Of a stretch of 18,520 bases of DNA, positions 9,601 to 17,300 are shown piece after piece. Under the pieces are notes generated by a model. It was not told the origin of the DNA. It did not search any database and worked only from the letters and a program-made list of their open reading frames with translations. Positions within the stretch are counted from its first letter, which is position 1, and the number at the start of each line of letters is the position of its first letter. The position numbers and the translations under genes are program-made. Source of the DNA: Saccoglossus kowalevskii (lineage: Eukaryota > Hemichordata > Enteropneusta > Harrimaniidae); contig NW_003143804.1 in assembly GCF_000003605.2 (NCBI RefSeq), positions 91,761 through 110,280 on the forward strand, written 5' to 3'.

Positions 9601-11155
9601 ACATGATTTTGTATTTAGATGCATATTTTTAATGATGTTATAAATTTTACCATTTATACCATTATTAAGTAATTTATAGAAAAGCCCCTCTCCAGATTTT
9701 ATCAAATGCTTTTTGAAAATCTATGAAACATGAATACAATTTTCCATTTGAGTTCAAGTATTTTTCACAAATAGTTTTCAATACAAATATCTGATCTGTA
9801 GTGCGGTATCCCTTACAGAATCCTGCCTGATTATTATTTATAATGTTATTATCTTCAATGTATTGATTAATTCTAGTATTAAATATGCTACAGAAAGATT
9901 TACCTACACAACTAGAAACAGCAATTCCTCTATAATTTCCTGGGTCAGTTTTGTCTCCTTTTTTTTGATATGAGAGATAATATTAATATTCTGAAGATCT
10001 GGATAAATACCCGAGTCCAGGATTATATTAAATAATTTATGTAGTGGCTGAATTAAGAAATCTGAACTGTATTTAAGTAATTCTGGGCAATAACCGTCAT
10101 ATCATGATGTTTTTTTACTCTTTAGTTTTTTAATGGCTGGCCTAATTTCTTTTTCAGAGATCTCATTATTTAAATTATAATTGTTAAAATGCTCTTTTAC
10201 TTTTATAGCTGAGATGTTAAAGATTATCTTTTTTTAAAAAACAATATTATTATTATATCAGTAGCATTATTGTTTAATTGTTCATAGAATTCTTTCCATT
10301 TTCTTGGGGAAATTGGATTGATCATTTTTTGAACCTTTTAGTTCATTGATTTTTTTTCAAAATTGTTGGAGATTATTATCTTTTATGTCAGTTGATATAT
10401 TAACAAGTTTATTTTGTTTTGATCTAATTAACTTTTTGTATTTCTTTTTCTTGGTAAAGAACACAATCCTTAAGTTAGCATCCAAAGAATAATTTCTAAT
10501 TACTAGTATGCATGCAGTATTACGCAGGTCTGTTTTGCGAATACAACATTCATTGTCAAATCAAGTTTTCTTTGATTTATGTTCAACATTTCCACCATTA
10601 CTCTTTCGTTTTTGTTTAAAAATCTGGCTTGCTGCATTATTAATAATTAAATTAAAATCTTCTACAGCATTATTAATTCCTTTTCTATCTAGTATGCTAT
10701 AAATATTATTAATAAATGACTTTACTAATAATATTTATAGAATATGAAATGACTGTGGTTAGTTTTCATGTCGAAAATTGGATGATACATGTGCATAATT
10801 TCAGACTATTATGCGGAGCAAGTATCTTCTGAACACTTCAAGGACCCAACAGAGCATCATAAAACCCATGACAACCACGTACGTGAAGTACCGTTCGCCA
10901 TGAACCTGGGTATCTGCGTGATGCGAAGACAATTACAATACTGTACTACCACAAATGAATGATCAACACCCAATCACAAGGCACTCAACAGAAAAATTAA
11001 CAATTTCTCCAAATTTGAAGAAGATTCCCTAAAATGGTGAATATGTCTTACTTTGCATAGTACACCCTCCCGTCTCGGGTGGACCTTTCTTCCCAGCCAA
11101 CAGGCAATTCGTCCTCACTGTCAGAATCCAACAAAGTACCAGGGTCGTCCGCCAT
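379..11155 (-). CDS. WWOX: WWOX, WW domain-containing oxidoreductase (7 exons; last exon outside the window)
   Basis: Joining 11155-11052, 8347-8283, 7350-7293, 6839-6661, 5452-5251, 3103-2918 and 637-379 gives 1053 nt, exactly 351 codons, with all phases compatible. Seen in order: an acidic N-terminus; WW1 (about residues 17-46, [10 protein letters not shown] to TQWQHP); a GKRKR basic motif (49-53); WW2 (58-87), whose second Trp is Tyr as in human WWOX; a TGANSGIG dinucleotide-binding motif (129-136); an N-A-A motif (211-213); VVSSES with the candidate catalytic Ser; and a YNRSK catalytic pair (Y292, K296). The family is an SDR enzyme with an unsettled physiological substrate; WW1 binds PPxY partners, and vertebrate WWOX acts as a tumour suppressor. 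Vertebrate WWOX is about 414 residues, so roughly 60 C-terminal residues are missing. The reading frame is intact, so I infer a functional gene. Confidence 0.97.
638..2917. other. WWOX intron 6: no recognised element
   Basis: AT-rich unique-looking sequence between exons 6 and 7. It includes a purine-rich strand around 2520-2700 and CCAAT-type heptamers (1321, 1807). I see no coding exon, RNA gene or clear transposon; open frames here lack family similarity. Confidence 0.6.
2918..3103 (-). CDS. WWOX: WWOX exon 6 (SDR core with NAA and SSESH motifs)
   Basis: The exon is 186 nt, equal to human exon 7. After the acceptor TTATCCTTAG, TG+G gives Trp, then [19 protein letters not shown], then [18 protein letters not shown], and finally VTVVSSESH. 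It ends in phase 2 (AG) before GTTAGTG. The N-A-A motif and the Ser in VVSSES are expected SDR structural and catalytic elements; both are present. Confidence 0.97.
3104..5250. other. WWOX intron 5: MITE and otherwise unremarkable AT-rich DNA
   Basis: Apart from the MITE at 4405-4845 and an AGAGGGCGCT motif at 3346-3355, I recognise nothing. Short frames at 3161-3441 and 3720-3923 show no protein character. Confidence 0.6.
4405..4845. mobile_element. MITE with CAGT-type terminal inverted repeats and TA flanks
   Basis: The left end is TA|CAGTAAAACCTATGG. The right end, reverse-complemented, is TA|CAGTCAAACCTGTG, followed on both sides by ACCACC motifs. CAGT termini with TA duplication are typical of Tc1/mariner-derived elements. 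The interior has GACCACCTG/TATAGTGACC sub-repeats and no transposase. It lies in WWOX intron 5. Confidence 0.75.
5251..5452 (-). CDS. WWOX: WWOX exon 5 (equals human exons 5 and 6 fused)
   Basis: This 202-nt exon runs from the acceptor TTTTCCCCAG to the donor GTAAGTG. It encodes [20 protein letters not shown], then a Lys/Ala-rich helix, then [20 protein letters not shown]. The N-terminal part matches human exon 5 and the DLA-x-xRSVQ-FAE part matches human exon 6 (107 + 89 = 196 nt). One continuous exon here replaces two, with a net gain of two codons. The exon ends in phase 2 (TG), as human exon 6 does. Confidence 0.96.
5566..6620. repeat. AT-rich tandem array, about 31-bp subunits with 93-bp higher-order period, in WWOX intron 4
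   Basis: Subunits vary around CCAATCACATATCATATGGA plus ATTCAAAATAG, many with a GAATTC hexamer. A third subunit type starts ACATGTGTTTGAAACTAACC. That marker recurs at 6216, 6309, 6402, 6495 and 6585, so the higher-order repeat is 90-93 bp on the right side. The left part is more scrambled. The array ends about 40 bases from the exon 4 donor. Reading frames across it are artefacts. Confidence 0.95.
6661..6839 (-). CDS. WWOX: WWOX exon 4 (end of WW2, linker, start of SDR domain)
   Basis: The exon is 179 nt, identical in length to human exon 4. It follows the acceptor TTACTCTAG and ends in phase 1 before GTGAGTATAC. It encodes [15 protein letters not shown], a linker of about 27 residues, and then [16 protein letters not shown], the start of the Rossmann fold with its TGxxxGxG signature. 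The Tyr in TTY-S-DP replaces the second WW Trp, as in human WW2, which is regarded as a non-canonical ligand binder that stabilises WW1. Confidence 0.97.
7293..7350 (-). CDS. WWOX: WWOX exon 3 (first part of WW2)
   Basis: This 58-nt exon is the same length as human exon 3. It follows the acceptor TTTTTTCAG and ends before GTAAGTG. With G from exon 2 it reads [19 protein letters not shown] and ends in phase 2 (GA), which joins T from exon 4 to give Asp. The first WW2 Trp (W62) and the aromatic pair YF are present. Confidence 0.95.
7501..7830. repeat. 30-bp minisatellite, 11 copies, in WWOX intron 2
   Basis: Eleven head-to-tail 30-bp units with no internal indel, each ACACTGGAATATAMACTGAC followed by CAATCAGGCA. 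Copies differ by single substitutions: AAAC or ACAC in the middle, CAGG or CAAG at the end. Because the period is a multiple of three, long but meaningless reading frames cross it on the minus strand. It lies in the intron that uses the GC donor. Confidence 0.97.
8283..8347 (-). CDS. WWOX: WWOX exon 2 (second half of WW1, basic motif)
   Basis: This 65-nt exon, the same length as human exon 2, has no ORF start of its own. After the acceptor TTCTATTCTAG it reads (N)[21 protein letters not shown]. The junction codon AA+T gives Asn, completing YYANH. It ends in phase 1 with GGAG followed by GCAAGT: a GC donor, not GT. The only nearby GT, six bases further on, would break the frame into exon 3. 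The basic GKRKR cluster matches the human WWOX nuclear-localisation-like motif. Confidence 0.93.
8352..8365. repeat. LINE target-site duplication, 3' copy
   Basis: AATAGAAATGAGTG on the plus strand matches AATATGAAATGACTG at 10741-10755 apart from one indel and one substitution. It abuts the (TTA)n tail and lies five bases from WWOX exon 2, so on the minus strand it is the pyrimidine-rich acceptor tract. Confidence 0.65.
8366..10740 (-). mobile_element. 5'-truncated, decayed non-LTR retrotransposon (LINE) with reverse transcriptase remains
   Basis: Read on the minus strand in several frames broken by stops and indels, typical RT blocks appear in order: [14 protein letters not shown] (about 10270-10320), [12 protein letters not shown] (about 9915-9950), [18 protein letters not shown] (about 9780-9833), [12 protein letters not shown] (about 9690-9730), YADDL (9454-9468), YNYLGI (about 9360), LLYG-x-IWG (about 9180-9215), and a zinc-finger-like CKQC...EDELHF...C (about 8585-8645). 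No endonuclease domain is present, so it is truncated in the EN-RT linker. The 3' tail is a (TTA)n run at 8382-8366. Similar 14-15-bp flanks at 8352-8365 and 10741-10755 look like a target-site duplication. It sits in WWOX intron 1, sense-oriented, and is non-functional. Confidence 0.92.
10697..10740. repeat. 19-bp inverted repeat at the LINE 5' end
   Basis: CTATAAATATTATTAATAA (10697-10715) and TTACTAATAATATTTATAG (10722-10740) are reverse complements with one difference, separated by six bases. The outer arm ends exactly at the inferred LINE/target junction. Confidence 0.85.
10741..10755. repeat. LINE target-site duplication, 5' copy
   Basis: AATATGAAATGACTG pairs with 8352-8365 and abuts the 5' hairpin of the LINE at 10740. 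On the minus strand it is preceded by AACTAACCA, a good branch-point consensus. Confidence 0.65.
11052..11155 (-). CDS. WWOX: WWOX exon 1 (start codon, first half of WW1)
   Basis: The ATG at 11155-11153 opens [20 protein letters not shown], followed by [14 protein letters not shown]. The exon ends in phase 2 (AA) before a GTAAGA donor. The human start has the same acidic [13 protein letters not shown] pattern and one extra codon (107 coding nt in human, 104 here). Tyr32 corresponds to human Tyr33, a known phosphorylation site. Human has Trp where this protein has Arg30. The ATG is embedded in a TISU/YY1-like context (see findings). Confidence 0.96.
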
Positions 11156-11158
11156 ATT
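11144..11158 (-). promoter_or_regulatory. TISU/YY1-like element around the WWOX start codon
   Basis: The minus strand reads CAATATGGCGGA across the initiator codon. This matches 10 of 12 positions of the TISU consensus SAASATGGCGGC, which couples YY1-dependent TATA-less transcription to translation from very short 5' UTRs. I see no TATA box in the bases just upstream. Function is inferred from motif similarity only. Confidence 0.45.
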
Positions 11159-13072
11159 GTTTTCTGGTCAGGTGATCAAAATGACCTTTCAAGAAAAATT
11201 GGGTCAATAATAAATTTGAAAGGGTGAGGGATACACCCGAACTTCGAACAGTTCGATATTTTCTACTTTTAAACCGCACAAATTTATTGGAATCGCGACG
11301 CACCGAAACGAATTTACTTGATAATGTAATCACGACGTTCTCAATTTACATAGGGACGGACCATTATTTTTTTTTGCTAGGGATGGGGGGATTCCCACGA
11401 CAATTTTTGTTTTACGGTATAAAACAAAATTTGAAGAAGAAGAAAAACAGTTCGTACAGATTAAAAATATAACTGTAAAAAATATTAAAGTATAACATAG
11501 TTATTTTAACTGTTGCATAGATTCTCAATGGCCAACCCTGAAAAAAGGCATCCTCAATGTAAATTGTAATGCAGACTATTTTTTAAAATATAAAGCAATT
11601 TTCAAAATTGTATTTTTGGCAACTTTCTCGGGAAATTGACAACTCACGTATTTCATTTCACTTTCCGTGACCTGAAGCATGGAACTACCTGTACAAACCA
11701 CGTTCCATGTCTGAAGCAATTCGGATTTGTGGATCATGACAGATTATCAACGACAGCGCCCTCTATGGCAAAGGTTCTCAACTTTTTAAATTAAAATGCG
11801 AAGATCAGTTGCAACATAAACTGCAGAATATTCAAAACGTCCATATTTTTTTAATTTGGGGACACATAATGATCAGATAAATCAAAACAGTTTGCAGTTA
11901 AGAAAAAACAAAACTTCTTTTTGTTAATTATGATTATGTAAATGATAGCACAATCAAAATAAATCTTGCGTAAAACATTATACGATAATGACATAAAAGA
12001 CGTGCATTTCATCAAGCTTTCCTTGGTATGATTGAAAGTTATTTCAACAATGTCCAAATTAAAATTCTACAGATCACCTTTAAATAATTATTCCACATTT
12101 AATTATTGACATTGCTACAAATTTGCCATAAACAAACTCGCTTTTAATGGACAATTGTGTCAGACATGCACGGTGACTTTAATTGCCACAAGTTCTGTAC
12201 CAATCTAATGTTTTGATCACCCTTTTTTTTTAAACTCTGATATACAAGACAGATATGTGTAGAGTAGAAAATTGCAAATAAATCTACACAGACCAGAATA
12301 AATTTAAAAACTTATACGTACTTTCAGCTTGTGAATACCAGTATATGCAGTCAGACCAGAGTTATTGACCTGGCCTCTCATGAACACATTAAAGGCAGTC
12401 CAAAAAGATAACGCGTGATCAATCTATATATACACCGGTAATTCCACCTGTCTTATGTAACTACCCTTTCAGCAATATTTTTGCAGTTTCACATTTATTT
12501 AGAAATCGAAATAATAATTAGCATTCTGTTTATAAAACAATTTCTAATTTTCTCAAATCAAACAAATTTGATTTTAATAAAAATAATCCAACCTGCATAC
12601 TACAGCATGTGCGGAATGAACTGATCATAAATTTCACTATCCCATTTTCCCAAGGGGCATTTGTTATAAAAACGACAATATAACAATGTACAAGGTCGTA
12701 TACATGTACTTGCATTTTATTGCTGTCAACCAATGGAGAATATTTCTAAGAATGCAATAAATTTATTATTTTTATTATACAATATAAACTTTGTTTTAAA
12801 TTTTTTCATAATACCCATGTTACCTGTATGTCATGCTGAGAAGGAAAATCCAAAGTACCGTAAGACCACATATTATGAGACGTTGTTTGAATGGTCTCGT
12901 ACATATTCAAATCATGCGACTTGCAATCAACATAAGTTGAGATTACAAACTAGGGAGAAAACCGTTCAGCTCAAACACGGGAATGGACAAAAACCATTTT
13001 TTTAAAATAGGATGTCTCATTTTGAGCGAAATTGTTTTTGTAAAATACGAAAATTGCTAATAATGGAATGCT
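11156..13072. other. WWOX upstream region
   Basis: The 250 bases upstream of the ATG contain more CpG than the surroundings (around 11238-11335) and no TATA box, consistent with a TATA-less promoter. Beyond that is AT-rich intergenic DNA holding the decayed MITE copy and an AGAGGGCGCT motif (minus strand, 11756-11765). No gene is recognised. Confidence 0.4.
12430..12600. mobile_element. Decayed second copy of the 4405-4845 MITE, lacking its ends
   Basis: CCACCTGTCT, CTACCCTTTC, then GCATTCTGTTTATAAAACA and TTTTCTCAAATCAAA, line up in the same order and spacing with 4527-4665. The CAGT terminal repeats are not recognisable. It is between RECQL4 and WWOX. Confidence 0.75.
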
Positions 13073-13742
13073 TAGTAACATTGTACATGTGAACACAGTG
13101 GTCATTTTATCACAAGCGTACAAAATCTATTTCAGATTTCAACATCCCTATCAAACATAGCGAAACCTTTGATATCCAAATATCTGTTTACTTTTCAACT
13201 GTTATACATTTCCCAAGGGAAATTGATAGAAAGATAATGGTTTTGATGATCGGTTTAATTTGGCACCCATGGGTGCTCACTATACGCAAGTTTGAATTGA
13301 TACGATGACATGTAAAGTGCTTGTATTTTTTAAAATATACAAAAGACAACTGACATAACCATAAACACAACTTTTATTAAATATATAAAATACAACAAAT
13401 ACAATACTTCATCACATGTAAAACAACGAAATTGTTATTAATTTAACATTTTAAAATTCATAGTTATTAATGTCTTTAAAACTTTGAAAAACAAATTTCA
13501 CCCATGATTGTAATGGATATACTATAGCCACATAATCAATACAATTTCAACATCTTACCCCCAACATTGACCCCCTTTGAGGAAAGATTGTCTGATGAGG
13601 GCGATGACACTTGATAATCAGAATAAGATTACTGACAATGTAATTTTTAGCCAGGTGGCAAAATGTATTGAATACAGTTGAATGAAAGGGAGGCTAGAAG
13701 CCACGAGCAGACAGGGGTAAAGTAGTACATGCCTGTGGAACT

Positions 13743-13770
13743 TTTATATAAATAGAAAGTGGTGACGTCA
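13743..13770 (-). promoter_or_regulatory. Promoter-like CRE plus TATA pair
   Basis: On the minus strand a perfect palindromic CRE, TGACGTCA (13770-13763), is followed 12 bases later by TATATAAA (13750-13743). This spacing and order would place a start site near 13710-13720, inside the likely RECQL4 3' UTR or just past it. I cannot tell whether it is active. Confidence 0.35.
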
Positions 13771-13944
13771 TTGTGCTCTCACCAAACCTGATGGACTACC
13801 CAATATAGTCATGAGACTGCTAGCCCTTAAAACTGATAGCCATCAGGACTTAATATTAGCCCTTATGGTTTTGTTATTTTCTTCACTGTTAATGCCTTAT
13901 ATCAAACTTGGGCGCCACACCCAGTTGATTCCACAATAGAGAGA

Positions 13945-13966
13945 GGGAGGGGGATGGGGGAGGGGG
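13945..13966 (+). other. Potential G-quadruplex motif
   Basis: Four G runs of 3, 5, 5 and 5 separated by A, AT and A on the plus strand form a tight G4 motif. It is about 110 bases downstream of the RECQL4 stop, so it is C-rich in the transcript sense. Confidence 0.7.
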
Positions 13967-14072
13967 ATACCATCTTAATTTTTAACTTTTAAACTTTATA
14001 AATATATTAAAATTGACAATATAATTTCAAAACATAATCAAAAGGTATTACTAATCAACATTTTCTGTACAT

Positions 14073-14306
14073 TTATCTAAGACTCAAAATTTCAGAGTTA
14101 GCTATTTTAATCAATGAATTAAAGTCAGCATCGAGGTGACATCGCCAGTATCGTCTGTCTCGACCCCATACTTTGGCTGGGTAACATGGGCTTTCAATGC
14201 CGTGAAATATACGAGCAATAGCTCTGCCACTGAAGTCTCTATCATGGTGTAGGCAAATAAAACTTCTGACTTCTTGGCGTATCTGGATTTCATTTTCAAT
14301 TTTTTC
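14073..14306 (-). CDS. RECQL4: RECQL4 terminal exon e with stop codon
   Basis: The exon is 234 nt: 77 codons and the TAA at 14075-14073. The correct frame has no Met near its start. It reads EKIENEIQIRQEVRSFICL, then FSGRAIARIFHGIESPCYPA, then KVWGRDRRYWRCHLDADF, and closes IANSEILSLR. Human RECQL4 ends with the same RAVARIFHGIGSPCYPAQV and DRRFWRKYL motifs. The acceptor is TTCTCATGCTAG. An overlapping frame with an ATG (14299-14111) is a shadow. Confidence 0.95.
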   Translation of the reverse strand, partial: EKIENEIQIRQEVRSFICLHHDRDFSGRAIARIFHGIESPCYPAKVWGRDRRYWRCHLDADFNSLIKIANSEILSLR

Positions 14307-17300
14307 CTAGCATGAGAAAAGAAAATTAAGCAGTTATGAAATAACGATCATAAAACATAATAATTCTTTTTAAATTTAGAAAGAACAGAAAAATTCATCA
14401 AAATCAAAAACAATACACAAAACGTGTGAATTATTACCATTTAATTTCTTCCTAGAATTTTTGAAATTGCTTCCCAGCATAACAAGTTTTTTGTACTGTA
14501 GAACACAAAATTTGTCTCCCAAGGTAGTTAGAAACAAGATTAGGAGAACTAATTTCATTTCATTTCAAGTTAGAAGTGTAGTTATATATACTCACTTGTA
14601 ATTGCATTGTGTTCAGTATTTCAGAACTCAACTCTTGTCCAAACGTCAATTTTCCAATCTTACCAGATGTGTCAGTTGGCTGCCTCTCAAAATACTCTCG
14701 CAGCATGCCTTTGAGTTTTTCACTGCGTTTTGTGTTGACGTCATCACTACAATGCCAATAGTCACTGAATGAAACGCTGAAAATAGAATCGTATAAAAGT
14801 AAATCCTGAAACTGTCTTTTAAGATTTTTACACTTTGGGGGAATTTCCTGAAATTTTGATAAAATATTCTTAGTAATCTGCAGTTTCAAAAAATAAAATA
14901 AAACAGAAAAATTAAAAGTTGAATTACGAGCCCCATTTGTATGTTTTTTGCCCATTTTTCAAATCCAAGATGGCCGCCAAAGTAGGATGCAACAATACTC
15001 AAATCCCAGGAATCTTTTTGATAGGAAAAATATCAAGAATTTGTACTATTTTGAAATCTTTTGGATTTTTTTACAAGTTAGCTGCATACAATCTATAAAG
15101 TATTCAAACACCAAAAAGTGACCCTAAATACAAATAACAGTTCTAATTATTCACATTACTATACTCTATACAGTAATACACTCCATGTATTTATGTATGT
15201 ATCAATTCCTAATATAACTGATATGTAAATACATTTTTTTTGCTTTTATAGCATGTCTACTTCTGTTTTGAAAAAAATATGTCGACAGTTAGCAGACTGA
15301 ATAGATTTACTTGCAAAAATAAAGTGCACAGTAGTTGACAAAATGGCATTTTCGTTACACGATGTGCAAAATGCTTTTGTATAAAAGAAGTGGAAATAAA
15401 AAAAAATTAAGTTGCCTGTCAATTAAACTGGTTGGAGAATAAAAGTTAAATTATTTTAAATAAAAATTTAATTTCTGCCATCATCATTACATACATGTAA
15501 GTCTTAAATTAATTTTCTGGACTTTAAGCAATTTTGGCCTACCCAAATTGGTCAGTTAGTAAAAATTTAATATCTTTATTCACCTGTCCACATAAACAGG
15601 TCCCAGCTAAAATCTGGCTGTCTAGGAAAGGTCTTAATTTTGACTCCTGTATATACTAGTATAAAATTCAAGTGATAATTGTTGCACTCAACAAAATGTA
15701 TGAGGGCAATCAAATAACAACAATTCCAAAATGAAAGATGAAACAAGACAGTATAGGAAGTTTCAATAGAGACATAACTGTTTGTGTCTTAGCTCACCTA
15801 TGAAGAGAGTCATACACACATTGCAATTGATAAAGTTCTGCCTTCTCTTGCGATTTGACTCTGCCAGCTAGAAAGTCACAAACGCCATCCAATTCATCAT
15901 CCGTTAAATCACCAGGAGAGCGGAAATGAAAAGAGATATCCGAGAATTCTACAAAAACACCGCTTTTACCACCGATTGGTCTACCTGTAAATACAAGCAA
16001 AGTAACATAACATAGTTTTCATTATTCACAAGCAAAGATGTTCTGTATTGACCTCAATACACAATCAGTAAACTTTTGAATGCGATACAAATAAATAACG
16101 CATGCAAATGAACTGTTTAATTTTCGATGCCAGGAATTTCCACGATTTGATGATTCTATGGCATTTGTAAAGACAAAATTTCACAAAAGTCCCTAATACT
16201 TAGGTCGTTGAACCCTAGAAAAATGTTCACTGATACAAAATGTTGCTATTTTCACTGACTCATGGAATTTAAGAAAATGTATCTCGCACAAAATTTAAGC
16301 TTTTTACAGTCATACAACAGATGATAACACTGAAGGTCAGAAAGTCAGTTTACATGTACTGTAGATTACTTTATTTTAGCTGGAATTTATTTTCGCTGAA
16401 AACAATTTGGGGTATTTTGTATGGAATTTATTTTCACTGATTTTTGACAAGTTGAATGTAAAATATAGGAAAAAAGGTATATTCGCTGGATTTTATTTTC
16501 AGACTCATTCCTTCAGCGAATATAAATTCCAAGCGAAAGTATTTACATTAGTTTATTTATATAAAAATATTATTATAATATTGTATTACCAGACACAGCT
16601 TCATTATTCCACTGTAACTGTCTCAGTTCTTTTTTGACTGGCCAGGAATCCCATCCCATGCTGCTAGCAACCTCTACCACTGGGAACTCAATGCTTGCAT
16701 CGTTACGGTGAGATATTCCTTTACGTCTGTCAAACGCAATAGCTGCCGCAAGAGGGGGACATTTCTTGGACGTACTGAGTAATTGCTTGGGTCCACCGTA
16801 ACAACTGATGCGACACAAGCCTGTGGTTGGTTGGAGATTTTCAAGCCATTGTTGGGGGTGTAGCTCCAGGTAACACAGCAATGTTGCAACTCCTGTAAAA
16901 AATAAACAAACAGCTATACTAATGTGTCTATACTAGTATACAGTATTAGTAGATTTTCTCATAGTCCAAATATGGTCTGATCACAGCAAAAGTGATTATT
17001 GGTTTATATGCAAATAGAGCAAATATGGGACTGCATGTTTGTATTGTTCACAAATTCCTCATGCCCCTTAAGCCAAAATAATAATAATAATCATCATTAT
17101 TATATATCTGTCATCGTTAGAGCATGCCATAATTTTGTGGTATTTTACGGGGTATTTTCATCCTACCATATAAGGAAATGAGAATGCCAAATATGGAATG
17201 ATTACGTGTGTGCGCGTCATCTAATAATAAAAACAAACATGGCTGCCACCAGGGTTTGACCGGACTCCACTGATTCTGTTCTAAACTTTTGGATTTCGGC

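Larger units (their letters stand above)
13073..14072 (-). terminator. Probable RECQL4 3' UTR region with candidate poly(A) signals
   Basis: After the stop at 14073 there is no further coding similarity. A variant TATAAA lies near 14000-13995. The first canonical AATAAA I see on this strand is at 13378-13373, about 700 bases downstream. The true cleavage site cannot be chosen from sequence alone. Confidence 0.3.

Noticed and set aside
12733-13005. Plus-strand 90-residue frame in the intergenic region
   Set aside because: No recognisable domain, AT-biased residues, no splice or promoter context; most likely chance.
14111-14299. ATG-initiated frame inside the last RECQL4 exon
   Set aside because: The conserved RECQL4 C-terminus is in another frame of the same strand; this one is a shadow.
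14777-14955. Open frame continuous with RECQL4 exon d upstream of its acceptor
   Set aside because: TTTTCAG acceptor, phase agreement with exon c and loss of family similarity show that it is intron.
14966-14979. YY1-like CAAGATGGCCGCC in a RECQL4 intron and CATGGCTGCC at 17239
   Set aside because: Single short motif matches without promoter context; kept only as a note.
17078-17102. AAT/ATT microsatellite with a small palindrome
   Set aside because: Simple AT-rich repeat; nothing indicates a function.
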